Shown here: in pieces, positions 55,807-64,000 of the stretch
How positions within the stretch are numbered: position 1 is the first letter of the stretch
Layout of the letters: each line of letters begins with the position of its first letter
Source: Lepidurus packardi
Taxonomy: Eukaryota > Arthropoda > Branchiopoda > Notostraca > Triopsidae
DNA length: 64,000 bases
Direction: 5' to 3'
Assembly: GCA_023053545.1 (NCBI GenBank)
Contig: JAKZAN010000007.1
Coordinates: 62,001-126,000, forward strand
Position numbers and translations under genes: made by a program
Notes under the pieces: model-generated
What the model saw: the letters and a program-made list of their open reading frames with translations, nothing else
Told to the model about the DNA's origin: nothing
Database searches by the model: none

Positions 55807-56191
55807 GGGTGCGTTCCAATTGCGAACTCGACTAGGGAGTTGAGTTTTCTGAACTCGGGTTGAGTAAACCCGCGTCCCAATAGGCACATGTACTATTCAA
55901 TCGGGTTATGGTTGGAATCGATATAACTTGTAATCAGAGACAATGAATCTTAGTTTGAATCAATGAAGCTTTGTTTTGTTTACATGGAACCACGACTCCA
56001 CCTAGCACCCAGACGCGAAACGTCCCCCAACTCGCTTCTGCTGTGTTCAACCCTGATCCAAAGTGGAGTCGAACAACCCTTCCCCAAACTCCGCTTTGAA
56101 CCCGAGTTTGGCCACTTGAAACAGGCGAGTTCTGGAACCCGAGTTGAAAACCCACTTCAACCCGGGTTGAGTCGCCAATTGGAACGCACCC
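55807..56191. mobile_element. 385-bp Harbinger MITE, copy 3, inside Gypsy pol
   Basis: Same ends and length as copies at 11436 and 11974, same orientation in the window. It splits pol between the ..VRYLSQYDF and IVLHRPSEK segments. The 3-bp flanks (tat left, tta right) are not identical, unlike in the other two copies. The frame at 54850-55887 that runs from MITE into pol is a chimera and not a gene. Confidence 0.92.
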
Positions 56192-58044
56192 TTAGAAGTC
56201 GTATTGGGACAAGTATCTGACCCATCGAACCCAACGAGAAAAATCCAGGCTCATGGTCCTCCAATACCTCAGTGCCTGATGGTCCGTCACCACGGTAAAT
56301 TTGCCCCCCAAAAGGTAGTGTTTGAATTTACCGATGCCTTTGATCAGAGCTAGCATCTCTTGTTCCGTGACGCTCTAATTCCTCTCGGCTGGCTTGCAAA
56401 GCCCAGATGCGAATGACACCGCATACTCCTGCTCGGCCGCGTCCGTCTGCGACAAAACCACGCACCACCCTTCCTTGCTGGCGTCGGACGTAAGTGTAAA
56501 GGGACGCTTCGGGTCCACGCTCCTCAGGACGGGCTCTCGCGTTAAGGCGCTCCGAAGCTCTCGGAAAGCGCCGTCCTCCCTATCCATCCATCGCCATGGT
56601 GCCTCTTTGCGTGTGAGGTTGTTGAGGGGGGCTGCCGTCAACGCGAAATTGGGTATGAAGTGCCGGTAATACCCACTTAATTCCAGGAATCGTCGAATAT
56701 CCCGGACGCAGGTCGGCGTTGGCCATCTGGCAATCGCGGCCACCTTGTCGAGGGAAGGCCTCAAACCCTCCTCGCTGACGATGTGACCGAGAAAGGTTGC
56801 TTCTCGTGTGAAAAACTGGCACTTTGCCCGATTAAGCTTCAACCCACCTTTGCGAACGCGCCTCAGTACTTCTCCAACGGCTGCCACGTGCTCCTCGAAA
56901 CTGGAACTGAATACAAGTACATCGTCCAGGTATATGAGGACTGACTTCCAGCGCAGATCCTTCATCAGGTAATCCATTAGGCGCTGAAAGGTTCCCGTCG
57001 CGTTGCTCAGCCCAAAGGGTAGAACGGTAAACTGGAATAAGTCTTCCCCCGTGGTGACTGCTGTGACTTCTCGTGACCCTGCCTCCATTGGGACCTGCCA
57101 ATAACCCGAACGCTGGTCCAAGCTGGTGAACCACCTGGCTTTTCCGACGGCCGTTAACAGGTCGTCCATGCGTGGTAGGGGGTAACTGTCCTTCTGCGTC
57201 ACCGCATTCACGCGCCGAAAATCTACACAAAAACTATACGAGCCGTCCTTCTTCCGGACGAGGACGATCGGGCTCGCCCAAGGCGATACACTCGGCTCAA
57301 TTACATTATTGGCCAGCATGCTTCCAACCTGCTCCCTTACGATCTCGCGAAGGTGGACCGGTGTGCGATACGCGCGTTGCTTGACAGGCGGCCCAAACGT
57401 CTCAATCTGATGACGAACGTCAGCCACTCTTCCTATCTTCCCATCGAACGAAAATACTCCTTCGAACTGCGACAACATCTCGCGTACCCGCTTCCTTTGG
57501 GCACCATCCAAATGGTCCAACCGAATCGACTCCATACCACACCCGCTCTTGTCGCACTCCTCAGGAGGTAGCATCTCTTCCGTCAGCTCGCCGATACAAA
57601 CTTCTCCAACATCCTCTTCCGGGTGGATTTCTATCGGCTCGGACGACACGTTCAACAGGCGTATTGGCACCACCTCGTCTCCTTCGGTGATACAAGAACG
57701 TCCAACCATCAAGCCTTTGCCGCTCACCCTACGGCTCGTTTCCACCAGTAGAACCTCCTTGGAAGTCAATCGCCTGGATTTGAACGGCCCTCTGACGGTC
57801 GCTGGTACGACGGCTTCCGTGCCCGGCTCGATCACGATTATCTCTCGAACTCTGATGGCGCCACGAAAGTCGCTGGGTGAATCTGAACTCCGAAGAGTTT
57901 CACTACATCGCTCGCAAAGTCGATTTTCGCTGAGGCAAGGCGAAGGAAATCCATCCCGAGGATCACATCGTCCGTGCAACCGGCCAGAATAAGATCCACG
58001 TCGACAGCTTCGCATCCTCCGACTCCGAAAACTACTCGCGCCAC
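56192..58044 (-). pseudogene. Gypsy protease-RT-RNase H
   Basis: Protease end DDVILGMDFL (about 57950) is followed by a frame change into 56375-58015. RT carries YPLPRMDDLL, WFTSLDQRSGYWQVPM, LPFGLSNATGTFQRLMD and the catalytic LIYLDDVLVF. RNase H carries FTLTSDASKEGWCVVLSQ. A stop at 56375 interrupts RNase H, which goes on as EQEMLALIKGIGKFKHYLLG and VVTDHQALRY until the MITE at 56191. Confidence 0.88.
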
Positions 58045-58047
58045 GCC

Positions 58048-59196
58048 CTAGGTACGCAGCTCCTGCTCCCGGTCTGCCATCGATACCTTGGGTCTCGCGT
58101 CGTGCAACGGAAGTGCTGGAATTCTATCGGCTAAGTGGAGACTCATTAATGACTCTTCGCTGCCACTATCGATTACTGCGTTACAGGGTACCCCTTCCAC
58201 CTGTGCCCTGACGATGTAGCAAGCATCGGTGGGGAGACGTCGACTCGTCATGGCTCCGCCTGACACGCTCGATGACGCTTTGGGGTCACCGCTCTGGCTA
58301 TTGCAATTGGCCTGCACGTGTCCGACTCGGTTGCATAACCGGCACTTCGTACGACAATCGGTCGTAACGTGCCCCTTCAAACCACAGGACCCGCACCGAA
58401 CCTTGCACTCCCGTTTGACGTGCCCCGCGTGCTTGCAGGCGTAGCAGATACTGCGCTTGGTACCGCTAGAAGTTTTAGCCGGACCACTAGCCATCATCTG
58501 GTCACCTCTGCGCCCATCTTGTGTACCACCCTTCGGGTTATCCTGACTCGCCGTCTTCCGGTTGACCGAACCTTTCTTCTCAGACTGCCGCGCTAATTGT
58601 CGGGGCATTCGCCATATGTTGACCTTCGCAACCAACCCACTGATGATGCTAATCTGGGCGTCGTAGAAGTGGGGTCGCCACTCCATGGGCAAACCCTTAA
58701 TGAACTGCTCCATCACGAACCTGTATATGGTTGCGTCGTCAGTAATTGCGGGGTTCGCCGATTTGAACAGACGCCTTAGCTCCGCCGCGTAGACAAGTGG
58801 CATCTCGTCGCGCCCCAACGTGCGGTCGTAAAACTCTGCTAAATACAGCCGCTGTGCCTCTGCAGGCGAGAAGATCTTTGAAAGAGCATCCACTAACGCG
58901 GTGAACGTCGCTGGCAACGGGTCCAGACTATCCACGGCTATCCCGGCCGGCCCCTCCAACAATGCAGGCAAAACACGGCGACACGCGGCGTCCGTCCAGC
59001 CATTGGCTACCGACACCCGACGAAAATGGGAGAGGAATTGGCCAAAGTCTCTGGTTCCATCGTAAGTTGGCGGCTTGACGAGACTTTTTATACCAATGTT
59101 GGACATTTCTGATTCGTCTTCGTCTTCGACCTCCTCCGGTTTCACAAGCTTCACGTCGTCCTCCACTAGCTGCACGTCGTCCCCCACAGGCTCCAC
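58048..59196 (-). pseudogene. Gypsy gag with three zinc knuckles
   Basis: 382-codon frame: acidic N-terminus, capsid-like middle (PPTYDGTRDFGQFLSHFRRV), then three CCHC knuckles in a row (CYACKHAGHVKREC, CGSCGLKGHVTTDC, CRLCNRVGHVQANC, about residues 265-320) and the start of the protease (CNAVIDSGSEESLM). A TAG near 58048 interrupts the protease; reading continues beyond it. The frame itself is intact up to that point. Confidence 0.85.
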
Positions 59197-59295
59197 GTCG
59201 ACCTCTTTACGTCACGCTGACGAAAACTAAACGTACCCGCTGGGCTTGCTGGCTACGTGGCAAGACTCCTGACTGTTGGGTATCCCACCGCTGAA

Positions 59296-59658
59296 TGTTA
59301 CGCGAGCAGGTACGGTTAGGAAACGTTAGACGTATAATGGTGATTTATTCACTTCCCGTGCTAACTACTAAGGGGTACCGGATGGTGATGATCAGGAGGG
59401 ATGAACAGGGGCAAACTGATTGAAAGCCGAACCACGCTAAATAGCTGGTTCAACAACTGATAACCCTTCTCTAACTCACTCTGTTGACTCTATCCTTGTT
59501 GAAGCCGGACTGCCACTATCTGGCTTCCAAGCAAACAACCAACTCACATTCTCCCTTAGGGGGGTAACAAAAGAGAAGAAAGGGTGAACCGAACATATCT
59601 GGTACACGTGTGCCTCGCTACAAGCTTCCCTAGCACACGTGTGCCAGAGCACATAACA
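59296..59658 (-). repeat. Gypsy 5' LTR (363 bp)
   Basis: On the minus strand it begins tgttatgtgc and ends cgcgtaaca, giving TGTTA...TAACA termini. It is followed by ttcagcggtgggataccc, the probable primer-binding region. Its partner LTR is missing from the window. Confidence 0.7.
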
Positions 59659-59768
59659 AATGCATAATTTCTATGCTAAAAACAAACAAGAGAGAAAAAC
59701 TGACTAAAGAACTTTTTTTTAATTTTATTTTTTCGTTTTAGTGTCCTACCAATAGCATGTTCTTTAAC

Positions 59769-61355
59769 TCAAGACACTTCAAAGAGTTCGACCAGGGTCA
59801 CATCGTATAAGCCCTCTTCAGGGGATGTGCTGATTTCAATTCGGAAAGCATCTTCGTTGCAATAATGTTTCAGCATATCATCGTCAATTTTGGCAATTAT
59901 CCTATGAATTCCGAACAAAAAAATATATAAAATCAATCAAGTAATAAGTACATGACTACGCTTTGCGTTACTGCTTACCCTTTGCGATTTTTCTTTTAGA
60001 GCGAATGAATAAACTGTGCTGATATCTGAGCTTGCTCTCGATATATAAAGAAAACCAACAAAAAAAATATGTCAAATAAAACACGCATATCAAACTACAA
60101 GTACTAAAAAAGAAAGAGTTATCTCTCGCCCAATTATTAATTTCCCAAAGTCTAAACCTAAAGAACCGATGTGGAAAAACTAGGTCCCAATTATCCCTGT
60201 TTTTATTTTTTAAGAGTTTCGAGTAGGATCAATAATTATTCCAATCTCGAAGTTCCGGCAAGCGATGTTTACATTAAGAGAACTGCACTTACCGCAGCCA
60301 AGAGTCCTAATGTGGATGGCGGCACTAAATGCAACGGTGTGAAGGCTTCTTTGTTGTCTTGAAGGACGTAGATCATAACACGTTAGCAGGGCGGAGGCGT
60401 GCACCGTCTCCGTTTGACAGGGGGGCTTGCGTGCATGCTCGAATTTAGGAGAGACCCATCAATAATATCTTTTCTGTCGCTAGAAAGTGCAAGGTATCTA
60501 TAAAATGAAACAACGTAGAAGGTAGAAGTTAGTTGACATTTCGCTTGTTTCTCACATCCAGTGAAAACTGAACTTCAACGCGATCGTTAAGCGACTTTGT
60601 TAGCTCACTCACTAGCTCTGGGAAGGCACAGTGTAAAAAAAATCATTCTTGCCCATTATTGTTGTGGTGGCTGTCAATGGCATAGTGAGCATACCGCGTG
60701 CCAGTGTTGCTATTGTTATTGTTGGCCGTAGATAATGAAAGGTAGCTGTGTATGGCGCTGGAGTTGGTAGAAGACGTAGTAACAGGCGTTCCCCCGCGTT
60801 CAGGATTCAGCACACTGGGGCAAAGTGGAATAATCGTGTTTTAACTACAGAAACTCACTTTATACGCTACATGAGTTCATCATAACAACTAAATCAAGCA
60901 CAATACATTTGTATTTTAAATAATAAGTTTAGAACGTTTAGTTCAAGGGATTCCACTTAGCCCCATTTTCGTATTAGTTGAGGTCCTAACAATAAAGCAT
61001 CGTGTCGTTTCTTACCTGGAATGGTCAGTGTCCTGTCTGTAGAAGCCTTGCAGATCCATACGTCCAATCTGGTCAAAATAATATTATAATTAATGATACT
61101 AACAATAATAATAATAATAGAACTGAATAAGCAAACGTTACTGGAAATGTTTAGCGAATGTTTAATGTTTACCTTGTTCATGTCTTCGGAGGGGGTGAAA
61201 AGAGCAGGGAGTTTGCTCAAATCGGCCATGGAGTAGAACTCGGATCGTTCACACGAGGTCTGGTATAAATCGTCCAATGGCTTGTTGCGTCCCGTGGCCG
61301 TCATTTTGCGTTTGGCAGCTCGACGTTCCTCGTCGCGCGTTTTGCGCTCAGCGCC
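59769..61355 (-). CDS. grh: grainyhead-like transcription factor, C-terminal exons (two in-frame stops)
   Basis: The only host gene seen. Exons inferred on the minus strand: 61173-61355 (GAERKTRDEERRAAKRK, end of the CP2 DNA-binding domain), 61016-61068, 60653-60814 (Ser/Asn-rich), 60293-60497 (linker and YTPLH-type TPLHLVPPSTLGLL), 59979-60034 and 59769-59901 (AKIDDDMLKHYCNEDAF and YDVTLVEL, dimerisation domain, then TGA). Splice phases agree throughout. The 60653 junction would use a GC donor (gg|gcaaga); otherwise that exon ends at a TGA at 60643-60645. In-frame TAA codons occur at 60383-60385, just before RVMIYV, and at 59996-59998. These may be mutations, sequencing errors or a pseudogene. 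Upstream exons lie beyond the window. Confidence 0.82.
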
Positions 61356-61705
61356 CTATTTGCCAAAGCAAACAAGAAAGTAAAAAGAACTGTCATTATT
61401 GAACTTCTCCTACCGAAACTTAGGAATACAACAAGACCGTTTGTCATAAAAAAGTGAGTTTCTATGTCATCCTGTCTCTCTGCAAAAACTGTCTTGATAC
61501 TTAGCGTTTGGACCAACGCTAAGAATTTTGCGGAAGCGACCACTCAGTACACTGATGTATTTGCTTCTTTCTTTCAACGTGTCGTTTCAGTTAACTGTCT
61601 CTTTTTTTAACACTCGGGTAGAAGTGCTCGTAAAAGTGAACACGGATTGGTTAAAAAAATGAAACTGCAGCAGAACCAACAGACAAAGACAAAGGTCAAG
61701 TGACA
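61356..61705. other. Intronic or flanking DNA of grainyhead
   Basis: Upstream of the first visible exon (acceptor at 61356-61357). No exon is recognisable. Ends at the LINE tail. Confidence 0.5.
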
Positions 61706-63752
61706 TTTTTTTTTTTCAAATTTATTAAGGCGTAGGCTTTCGCCTGTTGCCAGTCTCACATTTTTACAAAAATAGGTTGTCCAAATCACTAAAGAAATTA
61801 ACCATCGAACTGATGGAGTGGTGTAAGAACCACTCATGGAAGGGGGGAAGGATTATTTCTATTGAGAGTACTGCCAGCTAACAAATAAAGATTACAACTG
61901 GTCAGACTGGAAGCGGGGGAGGAAGTGAATCAAATGCAAGGAAAGACAAAGACAGGAATATACAGAAGATTCAAGGATCGCAGATTCTGACTGCCTTCAG
62001 AATGAAGGAGACTAGAAAGGGGAACACTTTTGAGTTGGTCATAATTTCTTTCGCATTGAAATGCACTTTCAAATTGCTGAGTTGCCTCAGCAGAATTGCC
62101 CTTTCTTTATTTAGTCTTCGGCAATGGAAGAGAAGATGGGTGAGGTCTTGTTTATTTCTTTCTTGGCAAACACAGGTGTCAAAATCAACTTTTTTGATTC
62201 GCTTTAAATAGCTTTTTGTAGGGAAGTGTGTAGTCCTCAATTGGACCATTTTAGAGATTAGACGTCTAGGGAAGGAGGAATTTGCGATTCCGCGATAGGA
62301 TGGACTAGGGACTAAATCTCGCAGAGGGTTTAAGCACGATTGCCAGCGTTTGGTCCATAAGTCCATTATTTCTCCATCGATCCAATTGAGGGCCAACTTT
62401 TCGGAGTTCGGCGTTGTTTTCCAGGTGTTAGTTAGAAGAAGCCTAGGTCTCTCCAGACATGAGGTGTATCGTACGTGTTTGGGGTTATCTGGGGGGATGG
62501 GCCACTGGCTCCAGTTCCTGAAGGCAAAATGCCTAAGCATTGACCTCTGAAGGAAGAGATCGAGTGGAGGAAGGCCCACTACTACCTCTAAAGCTGCCGA
62601 CGGGGTCGTAGAAAGTGCACCCGTTATGCTTAATAACCCTCTTCTGTACAATTGGTTAACGGGGAGTAGTGCGGAGTTGGTGATATTGCACCAAGCTGGG
62701 TAGCCATATCTAATTTTGGATAGGATCGTTGCTTGTAGTAGGTCTCGAAGTTGTTTACAAGTGACCGCATTCGAAAATTTGCTCATTATGATCACGCGTT
62801 GGAGGATTTGATTGCCTTGAGCTGCTAAAAGACTTGAATGATGTTTCCATTGTAGGCGGTTGTCAAAATTAAGGCCAAGATATCTCACCGTTTGCTTCGG
62901 GATAAAAGTGCTATCACCCCATGAAAGAGGAGCATCTTCCATTGAGCGTTTTCTGGAGAAATGAATTAACTCCGTTTTATCCTTTGAAAATTGCATATGG
63001 AATTTCTTGCCCCATTTCTCGAGGGTTGAGAGATTATTTGAGAGTAGTTTTACGTTAGATTCGCTTGAAGGTCCAGAGACATGCAGGATCAGATCATCCG
63101 CGAAGGCTTGGTTCTGTATTCGTTTCCTTTTGGTGGCATTGAGCGCTCCATTGATGTAGAAAATGAAAAGCAAAGGAGATATAGGGTATCCTTGCGGGAC
63201 GCCTTTGGGGACATTGTATATGTCGCTCGTACCTGCTTCACATTCCACGAATGCCTTACGAGAATGCAGGAAGCTTTCGACCCATTTGGTTAACTGTTGA
63301 GGAAGCTTCTTACGACGCAGCTCGGAGGTCAGCTTCAAATGGCACACGTTGTCAAAGGCACTTGAAATGTCTAATAGTAGCGCCGTGTGGACTTTGTTTT
63401 TGTCAAAGGAAGTCAGTACAGCATTACTTAATTTAACAAGCGCATCTGTTGTGGATCTTTTTTGACGAAAGCCCCACTGACTATCCGAAAGCATTTTGCA
63501 GTCTTCGAAATGAGTTCGTAGTCGTAAAGCCACTGCTTTTTCCAATATTTTGCCCAAGACAGGTAAGAGCGATATAGGTCTGAAGCTTTTGAGCGTTTCG
63601 TAGTCCGACTTGCCCGGTTTGGGTAACGGGAGGACTTTGGCTGTCTTCCACAAGGATGGGTAAAGACCCAAGAAGTATGATGCGTTATAAATAAGGACAA
63701 CTTTTTCGCCGATGACCATCCACAGTTCTTTCAAAACTCTGGCCTGAATACC
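61706..63752 (-). mobile_element. LINE 3' part, interrupted by Gypsy element
   Basis: A Jockey-type LINE on the minus strand with its A tail at 61706-61716 (T run on the plus strand), the 3' hairpin aggcgaaagcctacgcct, and ORF2 running up to 63752, where a Gypsy LTR begins. Its 5' part should lie beyond that element outside the window. Confidence 0.9.
61971..63752 (-). CDS. LINE reverse transcriptase (partial ORF2)
   Basis: Open from the LTR junction (reading GIQARVLKELW) to a stop at 61971, 594 codons. RT blocks are LPKPGKSDYETLKSFRPISL, LLDISSAFDNVCH, GVPQGYPISPLL and NQAFADDLILH. The C-terminal region has RTTHFPTKSYLKRIKK and a Cys/His block CVCQERNKQDLTHLLFHC. It is related to the LINE at 25252 but is a separate family member. 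The frame is intact as far as visible; the endonuclease half is cut off. Confidence 0.9.
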   Translation of the reverse strand, partial: GIQARVLKELWMVIGEKVVLIYNASYFLGLYPSLWKTAKVLPLPKPGKSDYETLKSFRPISLLPVLGKILEKAVALRLRTHFEDCKMLSDSQWGFRQKRSTTDALVKLSNAVLTSFDKNKVHTALLLDISSAFDNVCHLKLTSELRRKKLPQQLTKWVESFLHSRKAFVECEAGTSDIYNVPKGVPQGYPISPLLFIFYINGALNATKRKRIQNQAFADDLILHVSGPSSESNVKLLSNNLSTLEKWGKKFHMQFSKDKTELIHFSRKRSMEDAPLSWGDSTFIPKQTVRYLGLNFDNRLQWKHHSSLLAAQGNQILQRVIIMSKFSNAVTCKQLRDLLQATILSKIRYGYPAWCNITNSALLPVNQLYRRGLLSITGALSTTPSAALEVVVGLPPLDLFLQRSMLRHFAFRNWSQWPIPPDNPKHVRYTSCLERPRLLLTNTWKTTPNSEKLALNWIDGEIMDLWTKRWQSCLNPLRDLVPSPSYRGIANSSFPRRLISKMVQLRTTHFPTKSYLKRIKKVDFDTCVCQERNKQDLTHLLFHCRRLNKERAILLRQLSNLKVHFNAKEIMTNSKVFPFLVSFILKAVRICDP

Positions 63753-64000
63753 TGTTGTATCGTGTCCTTTGTACCTGAGGCGATGCCAGGTGGGGAAGCC
63801 GTGGTATCAATACAAGCAGTCTTGACTAACCCTTCTTTGAGAACACAACATTGGCGACGAGGTGGGCAATATTTTTTATCCAGTGCATTCCTCAAGTGAT
63901 TAAGCCATGGAAGCATACGCGACAATGGAGCCATTCCAGTACGAGGGTGAAAAAGCTACCATCGGCACAAGGTGGAGAGATTGGCTGAAGAGGCTGGAGA
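63753..64000 (+). mobile_element. Start of second short-LTR Gypsy element
   Basis: The 5' LTR is 63753-63850 (98 bp, tgttgtatcgtg ... gagaacacaaca), followed by ttggcgacgagg, nearly the same primer-binding site as the element at 18503. It interrupts the LINE ORF2. The element continues past the window. Confidence 0.85.
63907..64000 (+). CDS. Gypsy gag N-terminus (partial)
   Basis: First 31 codons of gag: MEAYATMEPFQYEGEK and then TIGTRWRDWLKRLE, closely parallel to the gag start at 18729 (ME.FQY, R W R . W L K R). It runs off the window edge. Confidence 0.85.
   Translation, partial: MEAYATMEPFQYEGEKATIGTRWRDWLKRLE

Larger units (their letters stand above)
54239..59658 (-). mobile_element. 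Gypsy-type retrotransposon, 3'-truncated, GC-rich
   Basis: Minus-strand element: 5' LTR (59296-59658), gag, protease, RT, RNase H, a 385-bp MITE insertion, integrase and a polyprotein C-terminus ending at 54239. No 3' LTR is present; sequence changes abruptly to the decayed Harbinger near 54240. Coding GC content is visibly higher than in the surrounding AT-rich DNA and the other Gypsy copies. Several stops and frameshifts make it non-functional. Confidence 0.88.

Noticed and set aside
54850..55887. A 345-codon ORF taken as one gene
   Set aside because: Its first ~25 codons are MITE sequence and the rest is Gypsy integrase; it is an insertion chimera.
60530..60650. Open stretch reading HCAFPELVSELTKSL on the minus strand
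   Set aside because: It looks protein-like and follows a TGA, but does not align with grainyhead at this position and its phase does not connect to the next exon, so I treat it as intron or 3' UTR.

Overview
The window is nuclear DNA of an arthropod, probably a crustacean or another pancrustacean. Four things point there. One is a grainyhead-type transcription factor with short introns. Another is a mitochondrial-derived segment in the ancestral arthropod order cytb-trnS2-nad1(-)-trnL1(-)-rrnL(-). The third is TTAGG telomere-like repeats. The fourth is the mobile-element mix: BEL/Pao, Gypsy, Jockey-type LINEs, PIF/Harbinger and Polinton. There are no bacterial genes, operons or CRISPR arrays. 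Nearly all coding sequence belongs to mobile elements; the only recognisable host gene is a grainyhead fragment near the right end.

Layout. 0.8-8.8 kb: decayed BEL/Pao retroelement remnants in a large inverted arrangement. 9.3-14.0 kb: satellite and minisatellite DNA, two 385-bp Harbinger MITEs and repeat modules. 14.1-31.6 kb: a nuclear copy of mitochondrial DNA (NUMT: nad4, cytb, trnS2, nad1, trnL1, 16S) split by an intact Harbinger transposon, a Gypsy retrotransposon with 113-bp LTRs, a full-length two-ORF Jockey-type LINE, a second LINE copy with a 5' inversion, and an 808-bp TIR element. 31.6-35.75 kb: a TTAGG/CCTAA array, a TIR element and a ~460-bp tandem repeat. 35,760-49,497: a complete Polinton/Maverick (adintovirus-like) element. 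49.5-52.1 kb: nothing recognised. 52.1-54.2 kb: a decayed Harbinger that is the parent of the MITEs. 54.2-59.7 kb: a Gypsy element on the minus strand with a MITE inside pol. 59.77-61.36 kb: C-terminal exons of grainyhead (minus). 61.7-63.75 kb: the 3' part of a LINE (minus). 63.75-64.0 kb: the start of another Gypsy element that interrupts that LINE.

The Polinton is the most complete system. It starts AG and ends CT, has a perfect 6-bp target duplication (cgtgtc), terminal inverted repeats of about 1 kb, and genes for protein-primed DNA polymerase B (three exons), chromodomain integrase, FtsK/HerA-type packaging ATPase, adenain-like protease, penton-like and hexon-like capsid proteins, a basic core protein and several uncharacterised proteins. 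Together these could replicate, package and integrate the element like a provirus. Every major frame is open once two short introns are removed, so it looks recent.

All calls come from reading the sequence and from remembered family features. No database search was run.
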